Assembly: GCA_021464415.1 (NCBI GenBank)
Contig: CM038466.1
Span: 33,324,833 to 33,388,832, forward strand
Direction of reading: 5' to 3'
Origin: Lonicera japonica
Taxonomy: Eukaryota; Streptophyta; Magnoliopsida; Dipsacales; Caprifoliaceae
DNA: 64,000 nt
Shown: positions 22,458-33,900 of the stretch, one piece after another
Numbering within the stretch: position 1 is the stretch's first letter
Layout: each line of letters opens with the position of its first letter
Notes under the pieces: generated by a model
What the model was told of the DNA's origin: nothing
Database searches by the model: none
Seen by the model: the letters and a program-made list of their open reading frames with translations, nothing else
Translations under genes and position numbers: made by a program

Positions 22458-25400
22458 TCAGGCGGACACAACTTCATCGTTCATGAAATTCCTCCAAAAC
22501 CAATGTCTTCTCCAAATATTTTCTATAATCTCATCGTTTGATAGCCCTGTTGTCTCAGGGACAAAAGCACCGATGAAGCAGCCGGCAATGAAGGATATAC
22601 CCGCCATGAATAGAAAGACATATTCTCCCAGAGCGCATGTCAAATATAACGATGACATTTGCATTACTACAGCCATTAATGACGATAAGGCAGGCCCCAA
22701 GATAGAACCCACGTCCTTGGCCTCCAGTGGATATGGCTCGGTAATCCACCCATGGGGGCCATAGAGGCATGCATGCCCCACAGTATACAACACTGCTAGC
22801 GCTATGGCATAAATGGAATCAGATTTCTTCAAGTGAAAATTTACGTTCACATTGAAATGAAACACTATCCATAGCAATGTCTGCAGCAAATATTAATCCG
22901 CTTGTTTATTAGTTTTGCATCTAATTTGCAATTTGATTCTCAAAATAATTAAACAATCATTAACCAATCTAGGGGTATAGTTCACAACATAGACACGAGC
23001 ACGTAGGCTAATAATAAATAAAAACCTTATGTAATTTCACAATTAAAATAATATACGATGAAGGAAATTACCAGAGAAGTTAGAGTAGTGGCAGATGCTA
23101 TGATAAGTAATGTCCGGCATGCTCTATGTAAACGGATCAATCCACCTGCGATGACTATGCAAACCCCCCAAATCGACGCAAGCAAAAGTGGAGCAAGAAA
23201 TGCTTCCGAAACCGAATAATTTTTAGAAGAAGACTCCAGAAGTAAAGGTGCGAAAAACATCAAGGTGCTCATACCTTGTAGTTGGTTCAGCACCCCACTT
23301 ACAGTAGTGATAGTTAGTTTTGGCCTCGTCCTAGGTTCTAGAAGTTTTTTTATGGAGGTTACTAATGGAGTAGGTTGTTTTGGTGCCTCACGCACAAAAA
23401 AACATGTGATCACTAAAGGCAACCCCAACCCGCATAATACCCAAATTGGTATTCTCCAACAATATCTAGGACTATTTTGGGAGAGAAAATTTATGAGATA
23501 TGCTAAAAAACTCCCGCCATAGCTGATATAATCAAACAACGAACCTGTGATTGATTGTGCCTCTGCTATTACCATTTGCACAACCTATAAGATATTAAAA
23601 ATAACAACTATTATTTTTTTTTTTATTCCACAACAGCAATTATTATTTTTTTGTCTAAATAGTGAACTTATCTACTAAGCCAAAGGAAGAAGATTCATAC
23701 CATTAGCAGGCCGCCGACTCCAGCACTAGTGAATACCATGCCAGTGGCAATGGTACCGGCATTCGGATTCCAAAAAATAAGGCATAACCCCATCCCACCC
23801 ATGATTACACTAATAATTAGTATGGGTCTTCTTCTTCCCCACTTGACATAAGCCATTAGTGCAATGAAGAGGGAGATAAGGCTAGAAAGGCCAATCGAGG
23901 CACCTAACAGAAGAAGTAAACCATTTCTGTAGACGCAAAAATCGTTCTCATATGCCTTCATTGCCTTAACATATATTGTGTGGGAAAGATCATTCAAAAA
24001 TAAGTCCATAGAAATTATCCCGCCTGAAAACAACAATTAAGAATTGTTTATAAATATTGATTGTTTATAAGGTGGGGAATATCACTGCATAGTAACAATG
24101 CCTTTTAAGAGAAAACCCCACACATGTGGCCAAAGGTATTTAAGTTGGGGATAATATTCTTATAGTATTTAAGTTGGGGATAATACTCATAAGAAGGAGT
24201 TAACTCCACAGGCTCAACAATATATGTATAATGTAATATCCGTTCTTTAGCTCATAGGAAAGGGCCAACCCCACAGGCTCAACAATATATATATATATAA
24301 TGCTTAGTTTGTAGAATTCAACTAACTAGAATTAGTGTTTAATTCTAGAGTAATTAAGAAAGGACACACAATATTCCCCTTCTTGACCGAGTAGTTTCTA
24401 GAAGTTCTTAAATTATTAAAACACCAAATGTAGTATATCAACCAAGTTGTGCTCTCTAAAATCGAGCATGAACTCAATTCTAGTGCCTATTCAGCAAACT
24501 TTTAGCTCATAGGAAAGGGCCAACCCCACAGGCTCAACAATATATATATGTAATGCTTAGTTTGTAGAATTCAACCAACTAGAATTAATGTTTAATTCTA
24601 GAGTAATTAAGAAGGGACACACAGTATTCCCCTTCTTAACCGAGTAGTTTCTAGAAGTTCTTAAATTATTAGAACACCAAATGTAGTATATCAATCAAGT
24701 TGTGCTTTCTAAAATCGAGCATGAACTCAATTCTAGTGCCTATTCAGCAAGCTTTTAGCTCATAGGAAAGGGCCAATCCCACAGGCTCAACAATATATAT
24801 ATATATATATATATGTAATGCTTAGTTTGTAGAATTCAACCAATATATACATGTAATGCTTAGTTTGTAGAATTCAACCAACTAGAATTAGTGTTTAATT
24901 CTAGAGTAATTAAGAAGGGACACACAGTCAGGGGCGGAGGCAGTAAGGGTCCAGGTGGGGCCATGGCCCTACCTGGACTTTTGAAAAAGTTTTTGAGAGT
25001 ATGGGAGGTTATGTGTGGGAAGGAAAAGATGAGGGGCCAATGTGTTACAGGGGAGGGTGGTCTCAGGGGCGGAGGCAGTAAGGGTCCAGGTGGGGCCATG
25101 GCCCTACCTGGACTTTTGAAAAAGTTTTTGAGAGTATGGGAGGTTATGTGTGGGAAGGAAAAGATGAGGGGCCAATGTGTTACAGGGGGTGGTCTCAGGG
25201 GCAGAGGCAGTAAGGGTCCAGGTGGGGCCATGGCCCTACCTGGACTTTTGAAAAAGTTTTTGAGAGTACGGGAGGTTATGTGTGGGAAGGAAAAGATGAG
25301 GGGCCAATGTGTTACAGGGGAGGATGGTTTGTGAGATTGTGTGAAGTCGTATAAGAAGTCGGGGGTGGGTCTGTAACATGATGCGAGAGTGTAAGGCGGT

Positions 25401-27016
25401 GTGCGGAAAGCTATGCACAGGGGGCTTTTTTGCGAAGATGAAAAGTTATGTGCAGGGGAGTTATGTGCAATAAATATAATAAGTTGAAGGTTTTAATTCG
25501 TAATATGTATTAGGTTAGGTTTTAACATTTCAAACAATCAGGCGGCAGTAGTAGTAGCAGACCAGTTTAGCTGTTTCTTCTCTCCCCTTTCTCTCCTTTT
25601 CCATTTAATTTCTTTGTGAGCTTCTTAGTTCTTTCGTTTAGTGTTTTTTTTTTCTCAAGCAGTAAGCAGCCAAGGCTCTTCTCTCCGTCTTCATTTTTCA
25701 TTGACTATGGTATTTTAGGTTAGATTTATTTTTTATAATTTTATACATATTGTTTTAAAATTTTGAATATTAAAAATTTGTTTATTGATGTTGATTATTT
25801 CGGTATATATTTGATTATTGATGCTAAAATTTTGTTCCGGTATATAATATTTTAATTTTGGCTTTATTATTATATATACAAAAAATTCTTATTGTATATG
25901 CAAAAAATTCTTATTGTGTTGTATTTTGGCCCCACCTGAACCAAAATCCCGGCTCCGCCACTGCACACAGTATTCCCCTTCTTGACCGAGTAGTTTCTAG
26001 AAGTTCTTAAATTATTAAAACACCAAATGTAGTATATCAATTAAGTTGTGCTCTCTAAAATCGAGCATGAACTCAATTCTAGTGCCTATTCAACAAGCTC
26101 AGCTACTACCAGCTAATTGATAGAGTTAGTGACTCATAAACACATTGTTCGTTACCTATTGGGTCTCATCTAATTTTCCTAAGAAACACAAACTTTCAGG
26201 CTTTCCATCAAGATGCTTCATTAGTACCACCAAATCTCAACTCACTGAAGGCAATCACAATCTCTTTCATTCCCTTTGCTACTAATCTTTCCTACTCACA
26301 AAAGTGTACCAAACCTCAACTCACTAACGGCAATCACAATCTCTTTCATTCCCTTTGCTACTAATCTTTCCTACTCACTAAAGTGAGGGGTAAAAATGCT
26401 ACTGGAATACCAAATACCTGTAATTATAAATAGAATAGCAAATAATAATGACGCATACCTATAACACTGGTGGCATAGCCAATTACTAGCGCCGCAAATA
26501 AGGTAAACAGGTCCAAGGATCTGGAATACTTGGTGTTCTTGGAACTTGGAATTGGTTGTGGACTTGGAATACTTGGTGTTCTTGGAACTTGCGGTGGACT
26601 CGGGGTTGCTGGTCCAATCTCATCCTGTAATTCATTATACACTGGAATTTTTAGTAACTAATAGAAAGACAAAAAAAGAATAAAATTAAAATCACGTGAT
26701 AGATTTTTTATACTAACCTCGCTAATGATATCGGGTTGAGGAGGTGGTTGTGGACTTGGAATACTTGGTGTTCTTGGAACTTGCTGTGGACTCGGGGTTG
26801 CTGGTCCAATCTCATCCTGTAATTCATTATACACTGGAATTTTTAGTAACTAATAGAAAGACAAAAAAAGAATAAAATTGAAATCACGTGATAGATTTTT
26901 TATACTAACCTCGCTAATGATATCGTGTTGAGGTGGTGGTTGTACCTCAGGTGGCAATGTAACCGAAAGTGGAGAGGAGGGATCTGTATTGTCTTCTTCT
27001 ACCTCATCTTGGGCTG
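22458..27016 (-). CDS. STP-like sugar transporter (MFS), interrupted at 5' side
   Basis: Minus-strand exons: 27016-26910, 26816-26718, 26624-26459, 24023-23701, 23584-23072 and 22880-22458, all GT-AG with matching phases, giving about 542 residues. The first exons encode a Pro/Ser-rich cytoplasmic N terminus, partly duplicated. Next come TM1 (LFAALVIGYATSVIGG), the loop motif KWGRRRP after TM2, NQLQGMSTLMFFAPLLL (family: QQLTGINVIMFYAPVL), GPHGWITEPYPLEAKDVG (family: GPLGWLVPSEIFPLE) and PETTGLSNDEI (family: PETKGIPIEEM). This is the hexose/H+ symporter (STP) fold at the plasma membrane, but divergent: the central cytoplasmic loop is roughly 45 residues short and the PESPR motif is absent. 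The start codon is missing because a Tat LTR begins at 27017. It is therefore probably a disrupted gene, although every visible exon is open. Confidence 0.75.
24247..26100. repeat. Intronic tandem repeat, about 255-bp unit, three copies
   Basis: Copies start with TTAGCTCATAGGAAAGGGCC near 24247, 24502 and 24755, and share TAATTCTAGAGTAATTAAGA and AAATCGAGCATGAACTCAAT. The third copy is split by the hAT element at 24929-25963 and resumes to about 26100. All lie in the large first membrane-region intron of the sugar transporter. Confidence 0.85.
24929..25963. mobile_element. Non-autonomous hAT element with amplified terminal region
   Basis: The ends are CAGGGGCGGAGG and CTCCGCCACTG, inverted repeats of hAT type. 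A perfect 8-bp duplication CACACAGT lies at 24921-24928 and 25964-25971. No transposase is encoded. The left 132-135 bp, including the terminal repeat itself, is present three times in tandem (starting 24929, 25064 and 25196). The right part is AT-rich. It inserted into the third copy of the intronic 255-bp repeat, so it postdates that amplification. Confidence 0.9.
26228..26385. repeat. Tandem duplication, 79-bp unit, two copies
   Basis: ACCAAATCTCAACTCACT at 26228 and ACCAAACCTCAACTCACT at 26307 each begin a 79-bp unit that also holds AATCTCTTTCATTCCCTTTG. It lies in the sugar transporter intron close to the donor at 26458. Confidence 0.85.
26459..27016 (-). repeat. Exon-intron tandem duplication in the transporter N terminus
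   Basis: A unit of about 190 bp containing an acceptor (ATTACAG), the exon start DEIGPATPSP, the repeated PRTPSIPSPQP block, the exon end ending DIISE, the donor GAG/GTTAGT and a short intron is present twice, plus a diverged relative in the leftmost-coding exon (26910-27016). The intron sequences of the copies are almost identical, showing a recent duplication of exon and intron together. The result is a longer Pro/Ser-rich cytoplasmic tail without frame change. Confidence 0.8.
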
Positions 27017-28560
27017 TGTGAGAATCTGCAAATGCGACCCCCCGGGTCTCGTCCCCGTTCGTTGGGCGTCTGAAGCGTCGGAATGGCGTTCCGTCGCTCC
27101 ATTTGCTTTGGAGTTTGTTTAATGATTCATATCATGTGTCCCTACGTCTATTCTAGATGCAAAGGGGTTCGTTCAGAGTCGCCAGTACGTTTTATGAGAA
27201 AACGAACAAAAAGGTTTGTGTAAGGGGAAAGGCTACAGATAAGCCTTTCTTTACACATTTTGTCTGCAAAATCAGGATTCTATAGGGTTCGGGAACTATA
27301 TTACGGTTTGGGAAGGTGTTAAGCACCCATTCCGCCCTTTCGGTCTCTAGCGGTCTTTATATGTTTATTCTATGTTGAAAAACTTGGATGCTTTTACTGA
27401 CAGTCTACTACTTTTCAAATGAAAACCCTAATTTCTGGGGGAAGACGGGAAAGGGACGAAAACCTTTGTGTTCCGAGATCCGATTTTTTATTATTGAAAG
27501 ATGTAAATACAAATGACAAAAACCTTCTATTTTTGAAAGAGTATCCCGTATTATTTCCTCAGATAATGACGGTTTTCTCGTGTTGTGTTTACTTTTGTAA
27601 AAGTTCGGATCTATATCGGGACTGATTTAATATGGAACTAGAACTCTTTGAGGAGAGTTGTCAGACACGTCGCAGTCTATAGGAAAGACATGATATGTTG
27701 ATTTTAATTCCTAGATAAGTCGTATCAGTCCGGGTTTTGAAAACAGAATTTTATTCGGATGATAACACACTTACTCTTCTGATTTTGCAAATAGTTTTAT
27801 CAGGGTCCTTTAGTTTTGAAAACGATAGACTATTTGTAACTTGGCAATAAGTTTATTCAAATAAAATGTGGACAAAATAACAGAAATAAAACAAGTACAC
27901 AAATATTTAATGTTAAATACTAGGAGAGATTTTATTTACCTTCCCGACGAGAATAATAATAATAAGAAAGAGAATATAATACGGCAGAGAGACCTCCGGT
28001 GATAACAATCTTCTCCTTCTTCAGATATTTCCGAGAATTCGATTCCAGAGACAGGACACGTCGAGTGTCGGGAATAGATTCGATAATTCTTCAGAGATAA
28101 GATAGTATAAAATGCTTGATAATAAAATCAGACTAAAGCTCCAGATTTTCTAGATTCCAGTTGCCTCCTTGAACCCTTGGGGGTGTTGGCCTATTTATAC
28201 TGCTTGGGGAAGATTGTCGCGCGACATTTCCCCAAAAAAGGCAAGTGTCGCGCGACATATCTGTTTGTCGCGCGATATTCCTTTATGTCGCGCGACAAGC
28301 GGCTGAAGTGATGGGTCCTGACACTGTGATGTGTCAGAAAGTGGTTGGTCGGGTGCAGAGAGGGATTGTAGCGCGACATAGTGGGATTGTCGCGCGACAA
28401 TGTGATATGTCGTGCGACAATCCTTCATAAAAATAGGTTTGTCGCGCAACAAACCCCCCCGAGGTAGTTTCGGATGCTCGGGTGGGTCCCGGACTCCAAA
28501 AACAGTAGTCTCGTAGCTCGTTTAGGGTTCTTGCGGGGGTCACAGATCTGGGTGTCTACA
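27017..28560 (-). repeat. Tat element LTR (3' LTR, left copy)
   Basis: A 1544-bp LTR running TGTGAGAATC to GGTGTCTACA on the plus strand. It is collinear with 44249-45906 but clearly diverged, by eye about 85-90% alike with small indels. It includes a minus-strand TATA box (GTATAAATAG, 28200-28191) and a cluster of TGTCGCGCGACA palindromes. Its left end cuts the sugar transporter coding region. Confidence 0.9.
28191..28451 (-). promoter_or_regulatory. LTR promoter with palindrome cluster (left LTR)
   Basis: The dodecamer TGTCGCGCGACA occurs at 28215, 28246, 28286 and 28388, with one-mismatch forms at 28266, 28367, 28408 and 28440. The minus-strand TATA box at 28200-28191 is 14 bp from the nearest copy, in the direction of element transcription. 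The placement matches the other LTR. Confidence 0.7.
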
Positions 28561-28669
28561 GACCCTCTCGACTCAAGCTCCTTGCTTGCAAGGAATTGAG
28601 GCGACTGGAAGAGACCATGATCTATGGCTCCCGCATGAACTCTATCGGAGTGTTTATGCAAAAAGTGCT

Positions 28670-29466
28670 TGTGAGTGCCTCCGGAGAGGGCTTCGTGTTT
28701 GGTTTTGCCTCCGGAGAGGGCTTTTGTTACCTCATTGCCTCTCTCGAGGGCTTTGACTTGCTCCACTTGCCTCAGATGGGAGGACTACCATTGATCTTTT
28801 TTGCGCCTCAGGTGGGAGGACTACCATTGCGCCTCAGATGGGAGGACTACCGTTGTGCCTCTCTGGGAGGGCTTCGCCTCAGGTGGGAGGACTACCGTTT
28901 GGGCCTCTCTGGGAGGGCTTCGCCTCAGGTGGGAGGACTACCGTTGTGCCTCTCTGGGAGGGCTTCGCCTCAGGTGGGAGGACTACTGTTTGTGCCTCTC
29001 TGGGAGGGCTTCGCCTCAGGTGGGAGGACTACCGTTGTGCCTCTCTGGGAGGGCTTCGCCTCAGGTGGGAGGACTACCATTTGTGCCTCTCTGGGAGGGC
29101 TTCGCCTCAGGTGGGAGGACTACCGTTGTGCCTCTCTGGGAGGGCTTCGCCTCAGGTGGGAGGACTACCGCTTGTGCCTCTCTGGGAGGGCTTCGCCTCA
29201 GGTGGGAGGACTACCGTTGTGCCTCTCTGGGAGGGCTTCGCCTCAGGTGGGAGGACTACCGTTTGTGCCTCTCTGGGAGGGCTTCGCCTCAGGTGGGAGG
29301 ACTACCGTCGTGCCTCTCTGGGAGGGCTTCGCCTCAGGTGGGAGGACTACCGTTTGTGCCTCTCTGGGAGGGCTTCGCCTTAGGTGGGAGGACTACCGTC
29401 GTGCCTCTCTGGGAGGGCTTCGCCTCAGGTGGGAGGACTACCATTTGTGCCTCTCTGGGAGGGCTT
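28670..29466. repeat. Minisatellite A, 45/46-bp unit, about 13 copies
   Basis: The unit starts GCCTCTCTGGGAGGGCTTCG and continues CCTCAGGTGGGAGGACTACC, followed by GTTGT or GTTTGT. Alternation of the two forms gives a 91-bp higher-order repeat. More degenerate units extend left to about 28670. Three overlapping plus-strand frames of 181-306 codons stay open through it only because of the repeat; they have no other support as genes. Confidence 0.9.
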
Positions 29467-29525
29467 CTAGATCTGAAAGAAGAAGGAAAAAAATGCCTCT
29501 GGGAGGACTTTTATGAGTAACTTTT

Positions 29526-29890
29526 GCCTCTGAAGAGGGCTTGTGATTTTGTGTATTGCCTCCGGAGAGGGCTTGTGTTTGTGAATTGCCTCCGGAGAGG
29601 GCTTGTGTTTGTGTATTGCCTCCGGAGAGGGCTTGTGTTGGTGAATGCCTCCGGAGAGGGCTTGTGTTTGTGAATTGCCTCCGGAGAGGGCTTGTGTTGG
29701 TGAATGCCTCCGGAGAGGGCTTGTGTTTGTGTATTGCCTCCGGAGAGGGCTTGTGTTGGTGAATGCCTCCGGAGAGGGCTTGTGTTTGTGCATTGCCTCC
29801 GGAGAGGGCTTGTGTTGGTGAATGCCTCCGGAGAGGGCTTGTGTTTGTGAATTGCCTCCGGAGAGGGCTGGTGTTTGTGCATTGCCTCTC
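29526..29890. repeat. Minisatellite B, 30-bp unit, about 12 copies
   Basis: The unit is GCCTCCGGAGAGGGCTTGTG plus a T/G-rich 9-10 bp spacer, with alternating GTGAAT and GTGTATT forms. Its core is clearly related to that of minisatellite A (GCCTC..GGAG.GGGCTT), so both arrays probably grew from one ancestral motif. It lies between the left LTR and the first antisense gene. Confidence 0.9.
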
Positions 29891-30694
29891 TTAGACTGCT
29901 AGAGTGAGAGAGAGTAGATTTTGCGAAGGTGAGAAGAGTTTCTCAGGGTCTATTCCGGATGTCCGTTTCCCTGTATTTTTCTGAACTTTACTCTCATGTT
30001 TTCCTCGAGTGAAGATGCTTCACTCAGAAGGCAGTTTTCGGATTTCTTTGCTCTCCGCAGAGTGATGGTCCGAGGTTTTCCAAATCATCTCTTCTGTATC
30101 GTGCTGAAAAGAAAATTTGTTTGAAAGTTCAATCTCTGATCTTTATTCTTTTCTTAGTTTTCTCTTTTGGTGGGCCCACATCGTTTTCTGTTTTTCGATG
30201 CCCTTATTTCTCCCTCTTTTGGGAAAGACTTTTGCTGGCCCTCTCTGTTTTTGACCAGGAGTCTTTTCATCCCTTTGTCGCGATCAGGAGCTTTACTCAC
30301 CCTAAAACGAAGCCCTGAGCCGTTTTTGGCCTAGCTATCACTTTTGGTGTGGCTCTCCCTGTCACTCTACATTTCTGTTTCTCTCGCTTGCTTTGGGCGC
30401 TCATGCGGGTTTCTCCTCTTTTCTACTCTTTCAATTTTTTCCTATTCCCGTCTCATCTCGCTATTCTGCTTTTTCTTATTTGATGGTCTCGGTCCTTCTG
30501 TGAGATCAGAGACTACTTTTAATCGTGGCATTCTGTTCTCGCATTTTTCGAAGAGATGATTTGGAAGTTTTCTCTTTGAACTCTTTATCATGGGTGTGCG
30601 GTTTTTTAGCAATTTTCCGAAAACTGCTTCTCCGAAGTGCCCCTGCAGAAGATAAAATGAGACAAAGGTCAAAAAATCAGGGAGGAGGGGGGAT
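29891..30694. other. Tat internal spacer
   Basis: Pyrimidine-rich on the plus strand. It holds no gene I recognise; the open frames of 65-71 codons have no domain signal. It lies immediately upstream of the promoter of the first antisense gene. Confidence 0.5.
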
Positions 30695-30777
30695 TGTCGC
30701 GCGACACTTCGGTGTCTGGCTCTTTGTCGCGCGACAATGTGGCCATTTGTCGCGCGACAAACTGACCCACTATATAA
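30695..30777 (+). promoter_or_regulatory. Antisense-gene promoter 1: three palindromes plus TATA
   Basis: Three perfect copies of TGTCGCGCGACA (30695, 30725, 30748) are followed 11 bp later by TATATAAG at 30771. A pyrimidine-rich leader and the ATG of the mobile-domain gene (30916) come next. The layout equals that of the LTR promoters but faces the opposite way. Confidence 0.75.
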
Positions 30778-30915
30778 GCCCCTTGCTGAGCTCATTCCAC
30801 CTCATTCTCTCCTTTCTCTTTCTCTCTCTAGCTCTCTTTTTCTCTTCTCCTAAGCGCGGAAGCTCTGCCGCTTTCTTGATTTTTCCGTCTTCTCTCATAT
30901 TCTACACACACCCAG

Positions 30916-33900
30916 ATGGATCCCGGACAGTCGGATCGACTTGAGGGCGACCAGGATGAGGTCACCTTTACTGACGCTCAGGGCGTTCTCCGCTGTAGCC
31001 CTCACCACGATGATTGGGCGGACCTCGATTGGTATGGTGAGGATGGGATAGACCGCGGTCGGGCGGTGGTCTACCGTGATGCTATCAGGGCTGCTCCAGT
31101 CCCGGATGTTCCTTGGCTCTTGATGGAGCCAGTTTCTCACGAGATTCGTCGTCGATCTCTGGTATGTCTTTTTCCCTTTTTATTCGTTCGTTTATTTCTG
31201 TCGTTTCCTGCATGTTATTTAAATAAACGTTTTAAGATGCATATTTGCCTAAAAATAACGTCCGAATTTAGCGAATACATACTTTTACCTGTGATACCCA
31301 TAATTTATCCCTATGACCTTATAACTCTCGTAATTACACCAAAGTACCCTCAGGTTTGGAAAATTACATAATTTACCCTTATAACCCTATAACTCTCGTA
31401 ATTATACCAAAGTACCCTCAGGTTTGAAAAATTACATAATTTACCCTTATAACCCTATAACTCTCGTAATTACACCAAAGTACCCTCAGGTTTGGAAAAT
31501 TACATAATTTTACCCTTATAACCCTATAGCTCTCGTAATTACACCAAAGTACCCTCAGTTTTGGAAAATTACATAATTTACCCTTATAATCCTATAGCTC
31601 TCGTAATTACACCAAAGTATCCTCAGGTTTGGAAAATTACATAGTTTACCCTTATAATCCTATAGCTCTCGTAATTACACCAAAGTACCCTCAGGTTTGG
31701 AAAATTACATAATTTTACCCTTATAACCCTATAGCTCTCGTAATTACACCAAAGTACCCTCAGTTTTGGAAAATTATATAATTTTACCCTCATAACCTTA
31801 TAGCTCTCGTAATTACACCAAAGTACCCTCAGGTTTGGAAAATTACATAATTTTACCCTCATAACCTTATAGCTCTCGTAATTACACCAAAGTACCCTCA
31901 GGTTTGGAAAATTACATAATTTTACCCTTATAACCTTATAGCTCTCGTAATTACACCAAAGTACCCTCAGGTTTGGAAAATTACATAATTTTACCCTTAT
32001 AACCCTATAGCTCTCGTAATTACACCAAAGTACCCTCAGGTTTGGAAATTTACATAATTTTACCCTTATAACCCTATATTTATATATACATCTCTCCTTG
32101 TTGTCTGTAGTGGGTCGGCCGAGGTTGGGGTTCTCCCAACACTATTTCTATGGAGTGGCGACAGGCACCGGCCCCTGTCCAGGAGTTAGTTCTTGCGACT
32201 CCTTTTGGCTCTTTCTTTGATGCCCTACCGGAGCGGGTATCTCGGGCTGCAGTCTTGGTGTCGGCACTGGCCTGTCATTGGTGGGACACTACTCATACCT
32301 TCCACTGGAGCTAGGGGGAGATGACGATGACCCCCCTCGATCTATTTACTTTGACCGGGATTCCTTCAGGGGGGTCCCTATTCAGATTGATGTCCCTTTG
32401 CGTCTGACAGCAGAGGGCATCGTTGGTGCACTAGGATGGTTCCCGGAGCGACGGAGTTCTGGTGATACGATTCCTCGAGCTGTTTTGGTTACGCGGCTAG
32501 CCACAGAGAGAGCTCGGTTAGTTGCTTCGGGGGTGCCGATGACCCGTCAGGAGGTGCGCCAGTATGCCCGCGTCCTTCTTCTACTGACACTCCATGATCT
32601 GTTTGAGGCTCGTGGGGGGGGGACACGGCCCATCTCTGGTGGCTGCCCTATCTCCGGGACTTTAGCATCGTGTTCGACTATGATTGGGGCGGTTTTATTC
32701 TTGCCGTCCTCTATGATGCTATGGATCAGGTTTCTCGCCACCTAGCCCTGAACCTTAAGGGCTTTTCTCTGCTGTGGGAGGTACATACTTTAGTCCTTTT
32801 ATCTTTGCTTCAGTCCTTTATTATCTGTTGTTGCTGATATTCTCTATGTTTTTTTTTTCTTCTCAGAGTTGGTTTGTGGCGTACACCCGTCTGGGTCGTG
32901 CCCAGGTCGATCTCCTCGTTGAGAACGAGGATCAGTTCCCCTTTCTCCGCCGATTCATTGCGGGGAACTACAGGGCTCCCTATGTATACCGGACTCGGGA
33001 GACCGGAGCTGCTGCTGTCCACGACCTGCAGGAGGAGCAGGTAAATATTTTAGCATTCTTGTTTTTTAATAGTCAGATAGAATATATAATTTACTGAAAT
33101 AAAATGCTGTTCTCTTTTCAGATTGAGTGGGCCCCTTGGGGCGATCTGGGTCTCCATTTTGGGTATGGCCGTGCTCTGACCGCCTCGAGGACCAGGCGGC
33201 TTATCCGGGATGAGTATGGCCTTCACTTCTATTTAGGCGAGAGGGTCATTCGCCAGCACACACCGTCCCAGTGGCCTCGTGTTCCATTATTCCCCCTGTT
33301 CTGATGAGGCGGACGGGCCAGATTGATCCGGTGACGGTGCAGGCCTTGGTCGACGGACTCGGCTTTCAGACGTTCACCGAGGAGGGAGACTACGCTGTTT
33401 TTGCTGCTCGTTATCTGATGCGGGAGCCGAAGGGGACTCGGGGACGGGTCTTCTATAAGAGATACCGGGCATTGGGAGGTGATCCTCATTACATACGGGG
33501 ACAGACTCATTTAGCTAGAGCGATTCCGGGTCATCTGCCACCTGTCCCTGATCAGAGGGACATCATTTTGGATTCCGAGGACGAGGACCCCGAGGGTGAG
33601 AGAGGTGTCCTTGCTGCTGCTGAGGGAGGTGATGGTGGGCCCGAGGGTGGTGATGATAGACCCGAGGGTGGTGAGGGAGGTGGGACAGCGGCGGTTCCTG
33701 AGCAGCCGCCCCAGATGACACCTAGAGAGGAGCATCCTGCTGAGGGCTTCGAGTTCCCTACCGGCCCTTCTGTGTCTCCGGAGGTCCTTTTTGATGCTAC
33801 TGAGGTTGTTGAGGGGAGAGCCGGATTTTTCGAGCGATCCTGGGAGCCTGCGGACCTCGGGACAGATTATGAGCAGTTTGGGCGGACCCCTCCTGCTGTG

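Noticed and set aside
24860..25334. Frames of 123 and 147 codons with repeated segments
   Set aside because: They arise from the triplicated end of the hAT element and carry no domain.
28215..28451. Regularly recurring short palindromes could be taken for a CRISPR-like array
   Set aside because: Spacing is irregular (about 20-100 bp), the repeat is only 12 bp, the genome is a plant and the clusters sit next to TATA boxes of LTRs.
28596..29520. Three overlapping plus-strand frames of 181-306 codons
   Set aside because: They are open because of the 91-bp minisatellite; the same residues recur in different frames and there is no independent coding evidence.
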